DNA of 63,237 bases from UBA3478 sp049596955 (GCA_049596955.1 JBMYMD010000015.1:1-63237); one strand, 5' to 3'. Positions 42,703 to 51,936 are shown, numbered from the stretch's first letter. Notes: generated by a model not told the origin, from the sequence alone. Program-made: numbers and translations.

Positions 42703-44892
42703 ATGCTTATTCAACGGTACTTAAAGCTTTTCCTTTTTTTGATTTGCAGCTATTGGACAAATGCTCAAAATGAATTTGATCAATACCAAGAAGCTTTTGA
42801 TCAAGTTGAGTTGTACTCCATCGAAAATGAGGTTGATTTAGGCATTTTGGAGTTGGAGGCTGTTTTGCAAAAAGCAGAAAAAAATGGAAACAGTAAACTC
42901 CTTATCGCTGTATACCATAAAATTGCAGAACTCTATTTAGAAAATCAAAATCTAGATTCGGCAACTTTTTACTTGAGCAGAACCAGACTAATGCTCAGTC
43001 AAAACTTATATCCATTTGCAAATTCATATCAAAAATATTTAGAAGGACTCAGGGAATATAGGGTGCAAGAAAAAAATTTAATTGCCCAAAGATCCATAGC
43101 TAAGGCAGAGGCTCTAATCGACGAGTCACAAATGGCGAGCAATGATATCAAATTGTTGGAAAAACGGCAATATCTAAAAGCAAAACTACACACACTTCAA
43201 GACGATAATGATGAGTCTGAAGAACTACTAAATGCACTGGTGGTTAAAAGTGATGATTTGATCAAATTAAAGGCTTCTCGTGATTTGGCCCAGTGGTATT
43301 TAGCTCAAGCTAGACCTAAGGATGCGATCTATTTTGCCAATCTCGCTTTAGATCTCTCGCTAAAATACAATTTGAAAAAGCTAGGTTTAGCCTTAAAAAA
43401 AGTTTTAATTCAAGCCTATTACGACACTAAAAATTACGAAGAAGCTTTAGGTCTAACTCTGGAACTTATTGAACATTCGGATTTAGCCGTTGTCTCTTCA
43501 GCGCAAACATCGGATAGTACTATTACCAAAACTGTACAACTTCAACAAGGGTATATTGAAAACCTACAGGACAAAATTTCTGAATTGAATCGGTCCAATT
43601 CTAGATCAGAATTGACAGCCATTTTGAGTTCAGCGATTCTAACGATAATCACAATTGTCACTTTTACATTGTACAGAAATAATCAAATTAAACTAAAGAC
43701 TAATGATCTTCTAGCAAATAAGAATAGAGAACTCATAAAGGCGAGAGATAACGCTCTGATTGCAATGAAGACAAAGATGGACTTTTTGTCCACCGTGACC
43801 CATGAATTGCGCACACCACTTTATGCCATAACAGGTCTTACCCATTTGCTTATAGAAGAAGAACCCAATAAATCCCAGATGGAGCATTTAAAGTCATTGA
43901 AATATTCGGGAGATTATTTAATGAATTTCATCAATGACATTCTTCAAATTAATAAAATTGAAGCAGATGAGGTTGAACCACTAAAGATTGAATTTCAATT
44001 AGAAAAATTATTAAAGGAAGCCCTTGAAGGCATTCGTGTTAACGCCAAGAAAAAAGGGGTTAATCTTCAGCTTCACTACGACCGAGCTATCCCTGAAAAA
44101 TTATTAGGTGATCCGGCAAAGTTGACTCAGATTTTTATGAATCTGCTTATGAATGCCGACAAATTCACCAAGGAAGGTCAAATAGAAATTGTGGCTAAAA
44201 TCAAAAAACAAGATGAAAAATTTGTCACTGTATACTTTGAGGTTTCTGATACAGGTATAGGGATTTCAGAAGAACAGCAACAATACATATTTGAGAGTTT
44301 TAAACAGGGATCGGTTCAAATCAATCGAAAGTATGGCGGAACAGGTCTGGGACTCACTATAGTAAAATCTTTACTAGGTCTTTTCAATAGCAATATTCAT
44401 ATTGATAGCGAATTAAATGTGGGAACAACTTTCTTTTTTGACTTACTCTTTGAATATGAGTTCAAAACAGAAGAAGAACAAGAAAACATAGTAGGTAATG
44501 ACTATGAAATTTTAAAGGATAAGCATTTGTTATTGGTGGAAGACAACAAAATCAATCAGGTCATAACCAAGAAAATGCTCACCAAAAAAGGAATGAGTTG
44601 CGATATCGTGGCCACTGGGAATGATGCTATTGATCATGCGAAAAATACAAAATATGACGCCATATTAATGGACATACACATGCCCGGTATAAGCGGTGAA
44701 GAAGCTACAATTCAAATTCGCAAATTCGATAAGAAAACACCAATTATTGCTCTCACAGCTATTTCGCAGGAAGACAGTCAAGATAACTTTTTCAAGGCCG
44801 GTTGTAATGCCGTGGTAACTAAACCCTTTAAACCTGATGTTTTTTATGACACCATTAAAGAATTTATTGAGTTAAATTCACGTTTAGTTTAG
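42703..44892 (+). CDS. Hybrid sensor histidine kinase/response regulator
   Basis: This 729-residue protein has a signal-like N terminus, an extracytoplasmic TPR-like helical region (about residues 25-270), one membrane helix (about 301-320), then HisKA with the phospho-accepting H367 in VTHELRTP, a HATPase domain (NLLMNADKF, GTGLGLTI) and a receiver domain with D657 in LMDIHMPG. It senses an unknown periplasmic signal and relays phosphate internally. No DNA-binding output domain is fused. It overlaps the opposing lpxK gene by 29 bases. Confidence 0.92.
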   Translation: MLIQRYLKLFLFLICSYWTNAQNEFDQYQEAFDQVELYSIENEVDLGILELEAVLQKAEKNGNSKLLIAVYHKIAELYLENQNLDSATFYLSRTRLMLSQNLYPFANSYQKYLEGLREYRVQEKNLIAQRSIAKAEALIDESQMASNDIKLLEKRQYLKAKLHTLQDDNDESEELLNALVVKSDDLIKLKASRDLAQWYLAQARPKDAIYFANLALDLSLKYNLKKLGLALKKVLIQAYYDTKNYEEALGLTLELIEHSDLAVVSSAQTSDSTITKTVQLQQGYIENLQDKISELNRSNSRSELTAILSSAILTIITIVTFTLYRNNQIKLKTNDLLANKNRELIKARDNALIAMKTKMDFLSTVTHELRTPLYAITGLTHLLIEEEPNKSQMEHLKSLKYSGDYLMNFINDILQINKIEADEVEPLKIEFQLEKLLKEALEGIRVNAKKKGVNLQLHYDRAIPEKLLGDPAKLTQIFMNLLMNADKFTKEGQIEIVAKIKKQDEKFVTVYFEVSDTGIGISEEQQQYIFESFKQGSVQINRKYGGTGLGLTIVKSLLGLFNSNIHIDSELNVGTTFFFDLLFEYEFKTEEEQENIVGNDYEILKDKHLLLVEDNKINQVITKKMLTKKGMSCDIVATGNDAIDHAKNTKYDAILMDIHMPGISGEEATIQIRKFDKKTPIIALTAISQEDSQDNFFKAGCNAVVTKPFKPDVFYDTIKEFIELNSRLV

Positions 44893-45865
44893 CACTTATT
44901 TTCTCGAAAAATTCACTTTCCTGGTCAAATAGAAAATGATGTGCTACTTTAATTACTTGCATTTTTGTTTTTAGATTTGACAATTTTACTTCATCCTTTT
45001 CCGTAGTCAAAACACATTTGAACGTATTCAAGGTCTCTAAATCTTTTACCGTGTAATTGTGATGGTCTGGAAATTTCAACAAGGTATAGTTCAAATTCAT
45101 CCCTTTCAAATAAGCCTCAAGCTCTTCAGTACTTGCTAATCCAGTCGCTAGAGCCAATTCATTTTTTTGATATGAACAAAGCTCTTCAAGATTTTCTGGT
45201 CTTATTTCTTCATATTGTAGACCACAAAAATAAACCTGATCAAACGGAGTTTTTAATTCAGATTTAAATCGCTCAGCATCAATTAAGGTCAAGCTTTGAG
45301 GACATTTTGTAACAAGAAGCAAATCTGCTCGCGCTGTTTGATTTTTGTGGTCACGCAAACTACCTTTAGGTAGATAATCGTCCTTAAAAAAAGGATTGCC
45401 AAAGGTGGTTAGTAAAAGATTTACATTGGCTTTTATTTTACGATGTTGAAAAGCATCATCGAATAATATCAAACAATTAGGGTGCTTTTGATATATGTAA
45501 TTTACCGCTCTAACTCTATTGGCATCAATGATAAGTGCGATATCTGACTGGAATTTTTTCCAAATCTGAAAAGGTTCATCCCCCAAGTCCTTTACACCAT
45601 GTTTATTATTAGCTATAATCATTCCGGTAGATTCTCGTTTGTAGCCTCGAGTTACAACGGCAATTGAGCCTTGAGCTTTAAACATTGTAATGAGTTTTTC
45701 AACCATTGGGGTTTTTCCTGTTCCACCAATAGATAAATTTCCAACACAAATTGAAGGCTGATTTACTTGAACTGAAGTCAAAAAGCCAATGTCATAGAAA
45801 TAATTTCTTATAAAGACAACTGTTTGATAGACTTTAGCCAATAAATAAAAAACCATAGATTTCAT
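44864..45865 (-). CDS. lpxK: Tetraacyldisaccharide 4'-kinase
   Basis: LpxK (333 residues) phosphorylates the lipid A precursor in the inner membrane. The N-terminal membrane-associated part precedes the Walker A motif VGNLSIGGTGKTPMVEKL. Other landmarks are DDAFQHRKIKANVNLLL and the C-terminal LTTEKDEVKL. It points to a lipid A-containing outer membrane. It overlaps the histidine kinase gene at its 3' end. Confidence 0.94.
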   Translation of the reverse strand: MKSMVFYLLAKVYQTVVFIRNYFYDIGFLTSVQVNQPSICVGNLSIGGTGKTPMVEKLITMFKAQGSIAVVTRGYKRESTGMIIANNKHGVKDLGDEPFQIWKKFQSDIALIIDANRVRAVNYIYQKHPNCLILFDDAFQHRKIKANVNLLLTTFGNPFFKDDYLPKGSLRDHKNQTARADLLLVTKCPQSLTLIDAERFKSELKTPFDQVYFCGLQYEEIRPENLEELCSYQKNELALATGLASTEELEAYLKGMNLNYTLLKFPDHHNYTVKDLETLNTFKCVLTTEKDEVKLSNLKTKMQVIKVAHHFLFDQESEFFEKISAKLNVNLTQ

Positions 45866-46038
45866 AGTTAAGGTTAAAAGTATGCAATCTAAATTGTTCG
45901 GTCTCTTAAGTTTTTGTGAATTTCAACAAAGTTATGATCGGCGAGACGGATGTCTATTTCTAAAAGACAAACTATATGCTGTTCAAAAACTTATGCGATA
46001 TTTGAATTATCTTGACACTTACCTTAAAACGTATAACC

Positions 46039-46815
46039 ATGAAAATATCTCTTTTGTTGGAAGAACTCAATAAGTGGGCGCCATTTAAAAATGCAGAAGA
46101 TTACGATAATATTGGATTGTTAACTGGACAATTAGATACAACTGTAACAGGTGTTCTAGTAGCCTTAGACAGCACTGAAGAAGTAGTTCAAGAGGCTATA
46201 GATAAAAACTGTAATACAATCGTTGCATTTCACCCTATTGTATTTAAAGGACTGAAACAACTAAATGGACAAACATATGTCGAAAGAGCTGTGGTCAAAG
46301 CAATACAAAATGACATCAATATTATTGCCTTACATACAGCATTGGATAATGTCGCACATGGAGTGAGCGGTCGAATGCTGCAGGAATTGAATGCTAAACC
46401 ACTTTATATTTTGGATGCTAAATCTGAAAATCATGGCCTTGGTATGGTTGGTCAATTGCAAACTCCACATTCAGAAGAGAAATTTCTCGAATTATTGAAA
46501 AATACTTTTCACCTAAAATCCTTAAGGCATTCTAAACTCTTGGCTAAACCGATCGAAAAAATTGCAGTTTTAGGAGGAAGCGGTTCTTTCGCTATAGAAC
46601 TTGCAAAGAGATCTCAAGTAGACGCATACATAAGTGCAGATTTTAAGTATCACGACTTTTTTGCAGCAGACGACCAGTTGCTGTTAATCGATATAGGACA
46701 TTACGAATCTGAGCAATTCACAAAAAATTTAATTGTCGAATTCCTTACGGAAAAATTTACTAATTTTGTGGTCATTTTATCACAAACAAAAACTAATCCC
46801 GTCAATTATTTTTAG
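46039..46815 (+). CDS. Nif3-like dinuclear metal center protein
   Basis: This 258-residue protein belongs to the Nif3/YbgI family (GTP cyclohydrolase 1 type 2 homologues). Metal-binding segments include VAFHPIVFKGLK, HTALDNVAHG and DFKYHDF with IGHYESE near the C terminus. It is the short form, lacking the inserted middle domain found in many Bacteroidetes and Gram-positive members. The start is the ATG of MKISLLLEEL; an upstream in-frame ATG gives nine extra residues. Function is not well established. It precedes the coiled-coil protein gene by two bases, a common pair. Confidence 0.9.
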   Translation: MKISLLLEELNKWAPFKNAEDYDNIGLLTGQLDTTVTGVLVALDSTEEVVQEAIDKNCNTIVAFHPIVFKGLKQLNGQTYVERAVVKAIQNDINIIALHTALDNVAHGVSGRMLQELNAKPLYILDAKSENHGLGMVGQLQTPHSEEKFLELLKNTFHLKSLRHSKLLAKPIEKIAVLGGSGSFAIELAKRSQVDAYISADFKYHDFFAADDQLLLIDIGHYESEQFTKNLIVEFLTEKFTNFVVILSQTKTNPVNYF

Positions 46816-46817
46816 GT

Positions 46818-47600
46818 ATGGCAGCAAAGAAAGAACTCACCGTAGAAGATAAACTGAGAGCGCTTTACGATCTTCAACTCATAGATTCGAGAATCGATAA
46901 AATCAGAAGTTTACGTGGAGAATTACCAATGGAGGTCCAAGATCTAGAAGACGAGGTTGCCGGCTTGAAAACTAGGGTAGACAAGCTCAAATCCGAAATC
47001 GAAACACTCAATTTTGAGATTGGTGCTAAAAAGAATCTAATAGAAGAGTCTAAAGCACTCATTAAAAAATATTCAGAGCAACAAAAAAATGTCCGTAACA
47101 ATCGAGAGTTCAACTCAATTTCAAAAGAAATTGAATACCAAGAGCTAGAAATAGAATTGGCTGAAAAACACATCAAAGGTTTTAAAGTTCAAATAGACGA
47201 AAAGAAAGAGGTTATCAAAGAGACCAAAGACAAATTGTCTGCTAGAGACGAACATTTAAAACATAAAAAAGAAGAACTAGATTCGATTTTGGCTGAAACT
47301 GAAAAAGAAGAAGGAGAACTTTTGAAAAAAAGTGAGGAGTACAAAACAAAAATCGAAGATCGATTGATCAGTGCATATTCTAGAATCCGCGACAATGTGA
47401 AAAATGGATTAGCTGTGGTTTCCATAGAACGAGGGGCCTCTGGAGGTTCGTTTTTTACACTTCCTCCACAAGTACAAGTGGAAATTGCAACACGTAAAAA
47501 AGTAATTACTGATGAACACAGTGGAAGAATTTTAGTTGACCCTGAGTTGGCTCAGGAGGAAGAAACTAAAATGTCAGGTATTTTTTCTAAAATCAGCTAG
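46818..47600 (+). CDS. C4-type zinc-ribbon family coiled-coil protein lacking the cysteines
   Basis: This 260-residue protein is mostly a long coiled coil (about residues 25-180) with a short C-terminal domain. The domain is homologous to the C4 zinc ribbon of this family (ASGGSFFTLPPQVQVEI, then EHSGRILVD), but the four zinc-binding Cys of typical members (in the CxxCF and CxxCGRIL-like segments) are replaced by Ser/Gly. No Cys remains in the protein. The pairing with Nif3 is typical. Function is unknown; it may act as a structural or RNA-associated factor. Confidence 0.85.
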   Translation: MAAKKELTVEDKLRALYDLQLIDSRIDKIRSLRGELPMEVQDLEDEVAGLKTRVDKLKSEIETLNFEIGAKKNLIEESKALIKKYSEQQKNVRNNREFNSISKEIEYQELEIELAEKHIKGFKVQIDEKKEVIKETKDKLSARDEHLKHKKEELDSILAETEKEEGELLKKSEEYKTKIEDRLISAYSRIRDNVKNGLAVVSIERGASGGSFFTLPPQVQVEIATRKKVITDEHSGRILVDPELAQEEETKMSGIFSKIS

Positions 47601-47694
47601 ATTCATCCTGTCTTACATTTCAATATCTTACTTAAAAATAAAACAGCTTCATCATATTTGGTAGTGCTCTTATTCAAATAATGAACAGCTAAAC

Positions 47695-47727
47695 TTGGGA
47701 ATTTCCTTTTTTTGTTTAATAATTTTG
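47695..47727 (+). promoter_or_regulatory. Promoter of the photolyase cluster
   Basis: TTG at 47695-47697 and an exact TAnnTTTG box, TAATTTTG, at 47720-47727 lie 22 bases apart and 16 bases ahead of the flavin-reductase-like gene. This would drive the four-gene light-response cluster. Confidence 0.6.
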
Positions 47728-47743
47728 TAATTTTATTAAACAA

Positions 47744-48397
47744 ATGATATACACAGAAGAGAATTTTCAGCATTTACCTTCACGGCAACGAGCAAGTTTA
47801 ATTAATAATTGCTGCGGAATCCGTTCGGCCAACCTAATCGGAACAGTCGATACACAACTACAAGAGAATCTCGCTGTTTTTAATTCAGTTATGCACTTAG
47901 GTAGTGATCCGGCCCTAATTGGATTTATTTTGCGACCACTCACAGTGGAACGTCACACTTATGATAACATACAGCAAACCAAGTTTTTTAGTATAAATCA
48001 AATTCCGAAAGACTTGTATTCAGAAGCACATCAAACTTCAGCGAAATACAAAAAAAACGAATCCGAGTTTGAAACCTGCGCTATTGAGCAAGAGTATTTT
48101 GATGACTATACCATGCCGTTTGTCAAAAAATCTAATATAAAAATAGCCTGTCGATATGAGAGTGAATACAATATTAAAGAGAATGGCTGTGTGATGATTA
48201 TCGGAAAAATTGAGATGATTGCAGTGGACGATTCGGGCCTCGGCCAAGACCTATGGATTAATCACGAAAAATTAAATTCAATAGGTATAGGAGGACTTGA
48301 TACTTATTACAGCGTAAAATGCATGGATAGGCTTATGTATGCGCAAGCTCACCAAGATTCAAAATCGATTTATGGCCCACAAAAAACTTCATCTTGA
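47744..48397 (+). CDS. Flavin reductase-like FMN-binding protein
   Basis: This 217-residue protein looks like the FMN-binding split-barrel (flavin reductase) family: the N terminus LPSRQRASLINNCCGIRSANLIGT, the segment GSDPALIGFILRP, and a later GKIEMIAVDD strand. Such proteins often sit next to cryptochrome/photolyase genes in marine Flavobacteria, where they may supply reduced flavin. The stop overlaps the DUF2256 gene by 26 bases. The enzymatic role is inferred from context. Confidence 0.82.
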   Translation: MIYTEENFQHLPSRQRASLINNCCGIRSANLIGTVDTQLQENLAVFNSVMHLGSDPALIGFILRPLTVERHTYDNIQQTKFFSINQIPKDLYSEAHQTSAKYKKNESEFETCAIEQEYFDDYTMPFVKKSNIKIACRYESEYNIKENGCVMIIGKIEMIAVDDSGLGQDLWINHEKLNSIGIGGLDTYYSVKCMDRLMYAQAHQDSKSIYGPQKTSS

Positions 48398-48506
48398 ACA
48401 AAAGATATGCCCTCGCTGTCAGCGTCCTTTTGAATGGCGTAAGAAGTGGGAGAAGAATTGGGAAAACGTCAAATACTGTTCTAAAAAATGCAGCAAAAAC
48501 AAATGA
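48372..48506 (+). CDS. DUF2256 small zinc-finger protein
   Basis: A 44-codon gene encodes a short basic protein with Cys13, Cys16, Cys36 and Cys40 in the pattern ICPRCQRPF and YCSKKC, separated by a Trp-rich stretch. This matches the DUF2256 family, a C4 zinc finger almost always found beside or fused to cryptochromes and photolyases. It starts within the end of the flavin reductase-like gene and its TGA overlaps the ATG of the DASH cryptochrome. It is short enough to be missed by automated calling. Confidence 0.85.
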   Translation: MAHKKLHLEQKICPRCQRPFEWRKKWEKNWENVKYCSKKCSKNK

Positions 48507-49792
48507 AAACCCTTCTTTGGTTTACCAAGGATTTAAGACCTTATGATCACGAGGGACTCCAAATGGCCCTTAGTGAAAGTTCCGGTATAATAGGAGTCTA
48601 TTGTATTGATATAGATCGCTATAGTAACAAAAATGAATTTGGTTTTAGTCAGCGCTCAAAATTTCAATTGTCTTTGATTTTAGAAGCCTTAGCAGAACTC
48701 AAACAAGGATTACAACAACTGAATATTCCGTTACTTATCTCTGAAAAATCAGCCTCAACCTGTATTCCTCAAATCATCGAGCAGCACCAAATTGATCAAG
48801 TAATATTCCAAGACGAGTGGTGCTTTGAAGAGCAAAAAGAATTACAACTTTTAAAGTCCAAATCCAATGAAACCATTTTCAAAAGCTATTTAGGTCAGTT
48901 CTTATGGCATCCAGAAGATATTCCTTTCCACTTGCATCAAGAAGAATTACCCGACGTTTTTACCGTGTTTCGTAAAAAGTGTGAAAAACTAGCTCGTGTA
49001 AGACCTTTGATTGAAAACTCTTCAATGCCTTCAAATAGCTTCGAATTGATCTCTGATGAAATTCCTTCTTTTAAAAGTTTGGACGTAGAAAAATTAACAC
49101 CTCATCCTCAATCAGCTTTTAAATTTCAGGGGGGATATAAACAAGCTCAAAACCGACTGCAGTCTTATTTTTTTGACACTCATCATTTATCCCGTTACAA
49201 AAAAACCCGCAACGGACTCTTGGGAACTGAATATTCCTCTAAATTTTCTCCTTGGCTTGCTATTGGAGCAATTAGTGCGCGATATATCTATCATAAAATC
49301 AAAGCTTATGAAAAAGAGCATATCAAAAATCAAGACACCTATTGGTTGGCCTTTGAACTCATGTGGCGCGACTATTTTAAATATATTTCACTAGAACATG
49401 GAAACGCTCTCTTCAAACAAGCTGGTATTAAGAAAAGACACTATTCTTGGAGCGAAAACCAGCGTTTATTTCTAAAATGGATCAACGGCCAGACCGGTGA
49501 TTCTTTTGTAGATGCGAATATGATAGAACTGCAGCAAACCGGTTTTATGAGTAATCGAGGCAGACAAAACGTTGCCAGTTATCTCACTAAAGATCTCCAA
49601 ATTGATTGGAGATGGGGTGCCGCCTATTTTGAAAGTGTTTTGATTGACTATGATGTACATAGTAATTGGGGAAATTGGCAATACGTAAGTGGAGTTGGTA
49701 ACGACCCAAGAGATCGAAAATTCAACACTCGACTTCAAGCAGAGCGATATGACCCAAAACAAGAATTTCAGAAACTATGGCTCAAACACTAA
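48503..49792 (+). CDS. DASH-type cryptochrome / photolyase
   Basis: This flavoprotein of about 429 residues belongs to the photolyase/cryptochrome family. The DASH type is indicated by the C-terminal NWGNWQYVSGVGNDPRDRKF segment and FMSNRGRQNVASYL in the FAD-binding domain. It would repair cyclobutane pyrimidine dimers in single-stranded DNA and/or act as a blue-light receptor. The start is the ATG overlapping the DUF2256 stop; an upstream ATG would add five residues. It overlaps the next photolyase gene by 16 bases. Confidence 0.9.
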   Translation: MKTLLWFTKDLRPYDHEGLQMALSESSGIIGVYCIDIDRYSNKNEFGFSQRSKFQLSLILEALAELKQGLQQLNIPLLISEKSASTCIPQIIEQHQIDQVIFQDEWCFEEQKELQLLKSKSNETIFKSYLGQFLWHPEDIPFHLHQEELPDVFTVFRKKCEKLARVRPLIENSSMPSNSFELISDEIPSFKSLDVEKLTPHPQSAFKFQGGYKQAQNRLQSYFFDTHHLSRYKKTRNGLLGTEYSSKFSPWLAIGAISARYIYHKIKAYEKEHIKNQDTYWLAFELMWRDYFKYISLEHGNALFKQAGIKKRHYSWSENQRLFLKWINGQTGDSFVDANMIELQQTGFMSNRGRQNVASYLTKDLQIDWRWGAAYFESVLIDYDVHSNWGNWQYVSGVGNDPRDRKFNTRLQAERYDPKQEFQKLWLKH

Positions 49793-51318
49793 GACTTATT
49801 CTTGGAGACCAACTCAATTCAGAACACAGTTGGTTTAGACAAAGAGAAGAACACGTCTGCTATCTCATGGCCGAGATACGACAAGAGACGGATTACGTCA
49901 AACATCACATTCAAAAAATTGCTGGCTTTTTTGCTGCCATGCGCTCATTCGCTAAAGAACTCGAGCAAAACGGACATCGAGTCGTGTATATCACCATCTC
50001 TGAAAACAAACATAAATCCTATGACACGCTGATTGCTAAGCAGCTTGAATTGCACAATATTAATCGATTTGAATATCTAGAACCCGATGAATACCGCTTA
50101 GACGCGCAGCTTAAAGAACTTTGTACGCACTTTGAACAAAAAAATATAGCCACTCATATGCAGAGCAGTGAGCACTTTCTGACTCAAAGAGACACCTTAT
50201 CCGTCTTTTTTGAAGGTAAAAAACAGGCCCTCATGGAGTCATTTTACAGAATGATGAGAAAGAAATCAGGTTATTTGATGCATGGAGATCAGCCCGAAGG
50301 AGGAAAATGGAACTATGATGGCGAAAATCGATCCTCCTTTAAAGATCAAGTTCCTATTCCACCCATTCCTGATCTGAAAAACGATATCAAAGGTATTCTA
50401 GATGACATTCAATCAGAAAACATTGAATCTATTGGAGCCATTGAAGTCGATAATTACAATTGGCCCATCAATCGCGAACAAGGCCTAGCATTACTTCAGC
50501 ATTTTTGCGAAAACCTTCTTCCCTATTTTGGAAAGTTTCAGGATGCATTATACAGTGAAGACCCCTTTTTATTTCATTCTCGATTGAGTTTTGCCCTCAA
50601 TCTTAAAATGATAAGTCCAAAGGAAGTTATTGAACGCAGCATTGAAGCTTATCACCAAAACAAGGATGCCATCAGCTTGGCCCAAATTGAAGGTTTTGTG
50701 CGTCAAATTTTAGGGTGGAGAGAATACATGAGAGGAATGTACTGGAGAGAAATGCCCGAATATGCTAATTTAAATGCTTTGGAACACCACAAGCCATTGC
50801 CCTCTTTTTATTGGACGGGAAAGACCAAAATGAAATGTCTTGAAAAGGCCATATCACAAAGCTTAAAATATTCTTATGCTCATCATATTCAACGTCTAAT
50901 GGTAACGGGTAATTTTGCCCTGCTTACCCAAATAGATCCTGATCAGTTGGATCATTGGTATTTAGGAATTTACATCGATGCCATTGAATGGGTAGAGATG
51001 CCTAATACAAGAGGAATGAGTCAATATGCAGATTTTGGAAAGATAGCCACCAAACCCTATATCAGTAGTGCCAACTACATCGATAAGATGAGTAATTACT
51101 GTAAAAGCTGCCATTACAATGCCAAAGCCAAAAAAGGGGATGAATCCTGTCCGTTCAACAGTCTCTATTGGAATTTCTTAGACCATCACAGAGCTAAACT
51201 ATCTACCAATCCACGTATGGGGATGATGTATCGTTTACTGGACAAAAAAAATCAAGAAGAAATGCAAGAAATAAGAGACCGAGCTTCTAAGATTATCGAA
51301 AATCCAGACCTGTTTTAA
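49777..51318 (+). CDS. Iron-sulfur bacterial photolyase/cryptochrome (FeS-BCP)
   Basis: This 513-residue protein is of the FeS-BCP/PhrB class. It carries four Cys at 354, 442, 445 and 458 (MKCLEK, YCKSCHYN, SCPFN) that would ligate a 4Fe-4S cluster; the spacing is the same as in Agrobacterium PhrB, a (6-4) photolyase. The N-terminal LILGDQLNSEHSW and the FAD domain near HHIQRLMVTGNFALL are typical. It would repair (6-4) photoproducts or sense light. Together with DASH, both main UV lesions could be handled. Confidence 0.9.
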   Translation: MAQTLRLILGDQLNSEHSWFRQREEHVCYLMAEIRQETDYVKHHIQKIAGFFAAMRSFAKELEQNGHRVVYITISENKHKSYDTLIAKQLELHNINRFEYLEPDEYRLDAQLKELCTHFEQKNIATHMQSSEHFLTQRDTLSVFFEGKKQALMESFYRMMRKKSGYLMHGDQPEGGKWNYDGENRSSFKDQVPIPPIPDLKNDIKGILDDIQSENIESIGAIEVDNYNWPINREQGLALLQHFCENLLPYFGKFQDALYSEDPFLFHSRLSFALNLKMISPKEVIERSIEAYHQNKDAISLAQIEGFVRQILGWREYMRGMYWREMPEYANLNALEHHKPLPSFYWTGKTKMKCLEKAISQSLKYSYAHHIQRLMVTGNFALLTQIDPDQLDHWYLGIYIDAIEWVEMPNTRGMSQYADFGKIATKPYISSANYIDKMSNYCKSCHYNAKAKKGDESCPFNSLYWNFLDHHRAKLSTNPRMGMMYRLLDKKNQEEMQEIRDRASKIIENPDLF

Positions 51319-51857
51319 TCGATGATTTGATCTGCAATGCCGTAAGTCAAAGACTCTTCAGCATTCATCCAATAATCTCTATCGAAATCTTTCATGACCT
51401 TATCAAAGTCTTGACCGCAATTATCCGCCAATATTCTGGCCCCAATTTCTTTGGTTTTGATGATTTCTCTCGCTTGAATTTCGATATTTGAGGCTTGACC
51501 TTGAGCTCCACCACTAGGTTGATGAATCATCACTCTAGCGTGTTTTTGGATGTAACGCTTTCCTTTTTCTCCTGCAGAAAGAAGAATACTTCCCATTGAG
51601 GCTGCGAGACCCGAACAGACCGTTGCTACAGGACTCTCAATTTGCTTGATGGTATCGTATATAGAAAAACCAGAAGTCACGTAACCACCAGGGCTATTGA
51701 TGACTAGCGTAATTTCGTCGTGATTTAAATTGTTCAAATACAGAAGACGATCAACTACATGCTTTGCAGATTCATCATTCACCATTCCCCAAAGAAAAAT
51801 TTTGCGCTGCTCAAGTAAGTTTCTGTCAATTAAATCCTGTGTTTTTATATCAGCCAT
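51315..51857 (-). CDS. clpP: ATP-dependent Clp protease proteolytic subunit (stand-alone copy)
   Basis: ClpP (180 residues) forms the tetradecameric serine protease. The catalytic triad is visible: S87 in GLAASMGSILL, H112 in RVMIHQPSGG and D161 in FDRDYW. It is shorter at the N terminus than the main ClpP, and no tig, clpX or clpA is adjacent, so it is probably a second paralogue. TAATTTTG upstream fits its own promoter. Its 3' end overlaps the opposing photolyase by four bases. Confidence 0.92.
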   Translation of the reverse strand: MADIKTQDLIDRNLLEQRKIFLWGMVNDESAKHVVDRLLYLNNLNHDEITLVINSPGGYVTSGFSIYDTIKQIESPVATVCSGLAASMGSILLSAGEKGKRYIQKHARVMIHQPSGGAQGQASNIEIQAREIIKTKEIGARILADNCGQDFDKVMKDFDRDYWMNAEESLTYGIADQIID

Positions 51858-51876
51858 ATTTGAAAATTTGTTCTTA

Positions 51877-51884
51877 CAAAATTA
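51877..51884 (-). promoter_or_regulatory. Promoter -7 box of clpP
   Basis: TAATTTTG on the minus strand matches TAnnTTTG and lies 19 bases upstream of the clpP ATG. No -33 TTG is seen. Confidence 0.5.
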
Positions 51885-51892
51885 GTGTATTG

Positions 51893-51926
51893 TTTGCATT
51901 CTATGCGAACATCATTAGTATCTTTA
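51893..51926 (+). promoter_or_regulatory. Candidate promoter of the lipoprotein gene
   Basis: TTTG at 51893-51896 and TATCTTTA at 51919-51926 (one mismatch to TAnnTTTG) are 22 bases apart and ten bases ahead of the ATG at 51937. The clpP box faces the other way within the same 80-base region. Confidence 0.45.
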
Positions 51927-51936
51927 GCTAAAAAAA

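Noticed and set aside
45882..46073. 63-codon ORF between lpxK and the Nif3-like gene
   Set aside because: It runs into the Nif3 start in another frame, has no motif, and a GATATTTG promoter-like box lies within it; more likely a leader region.
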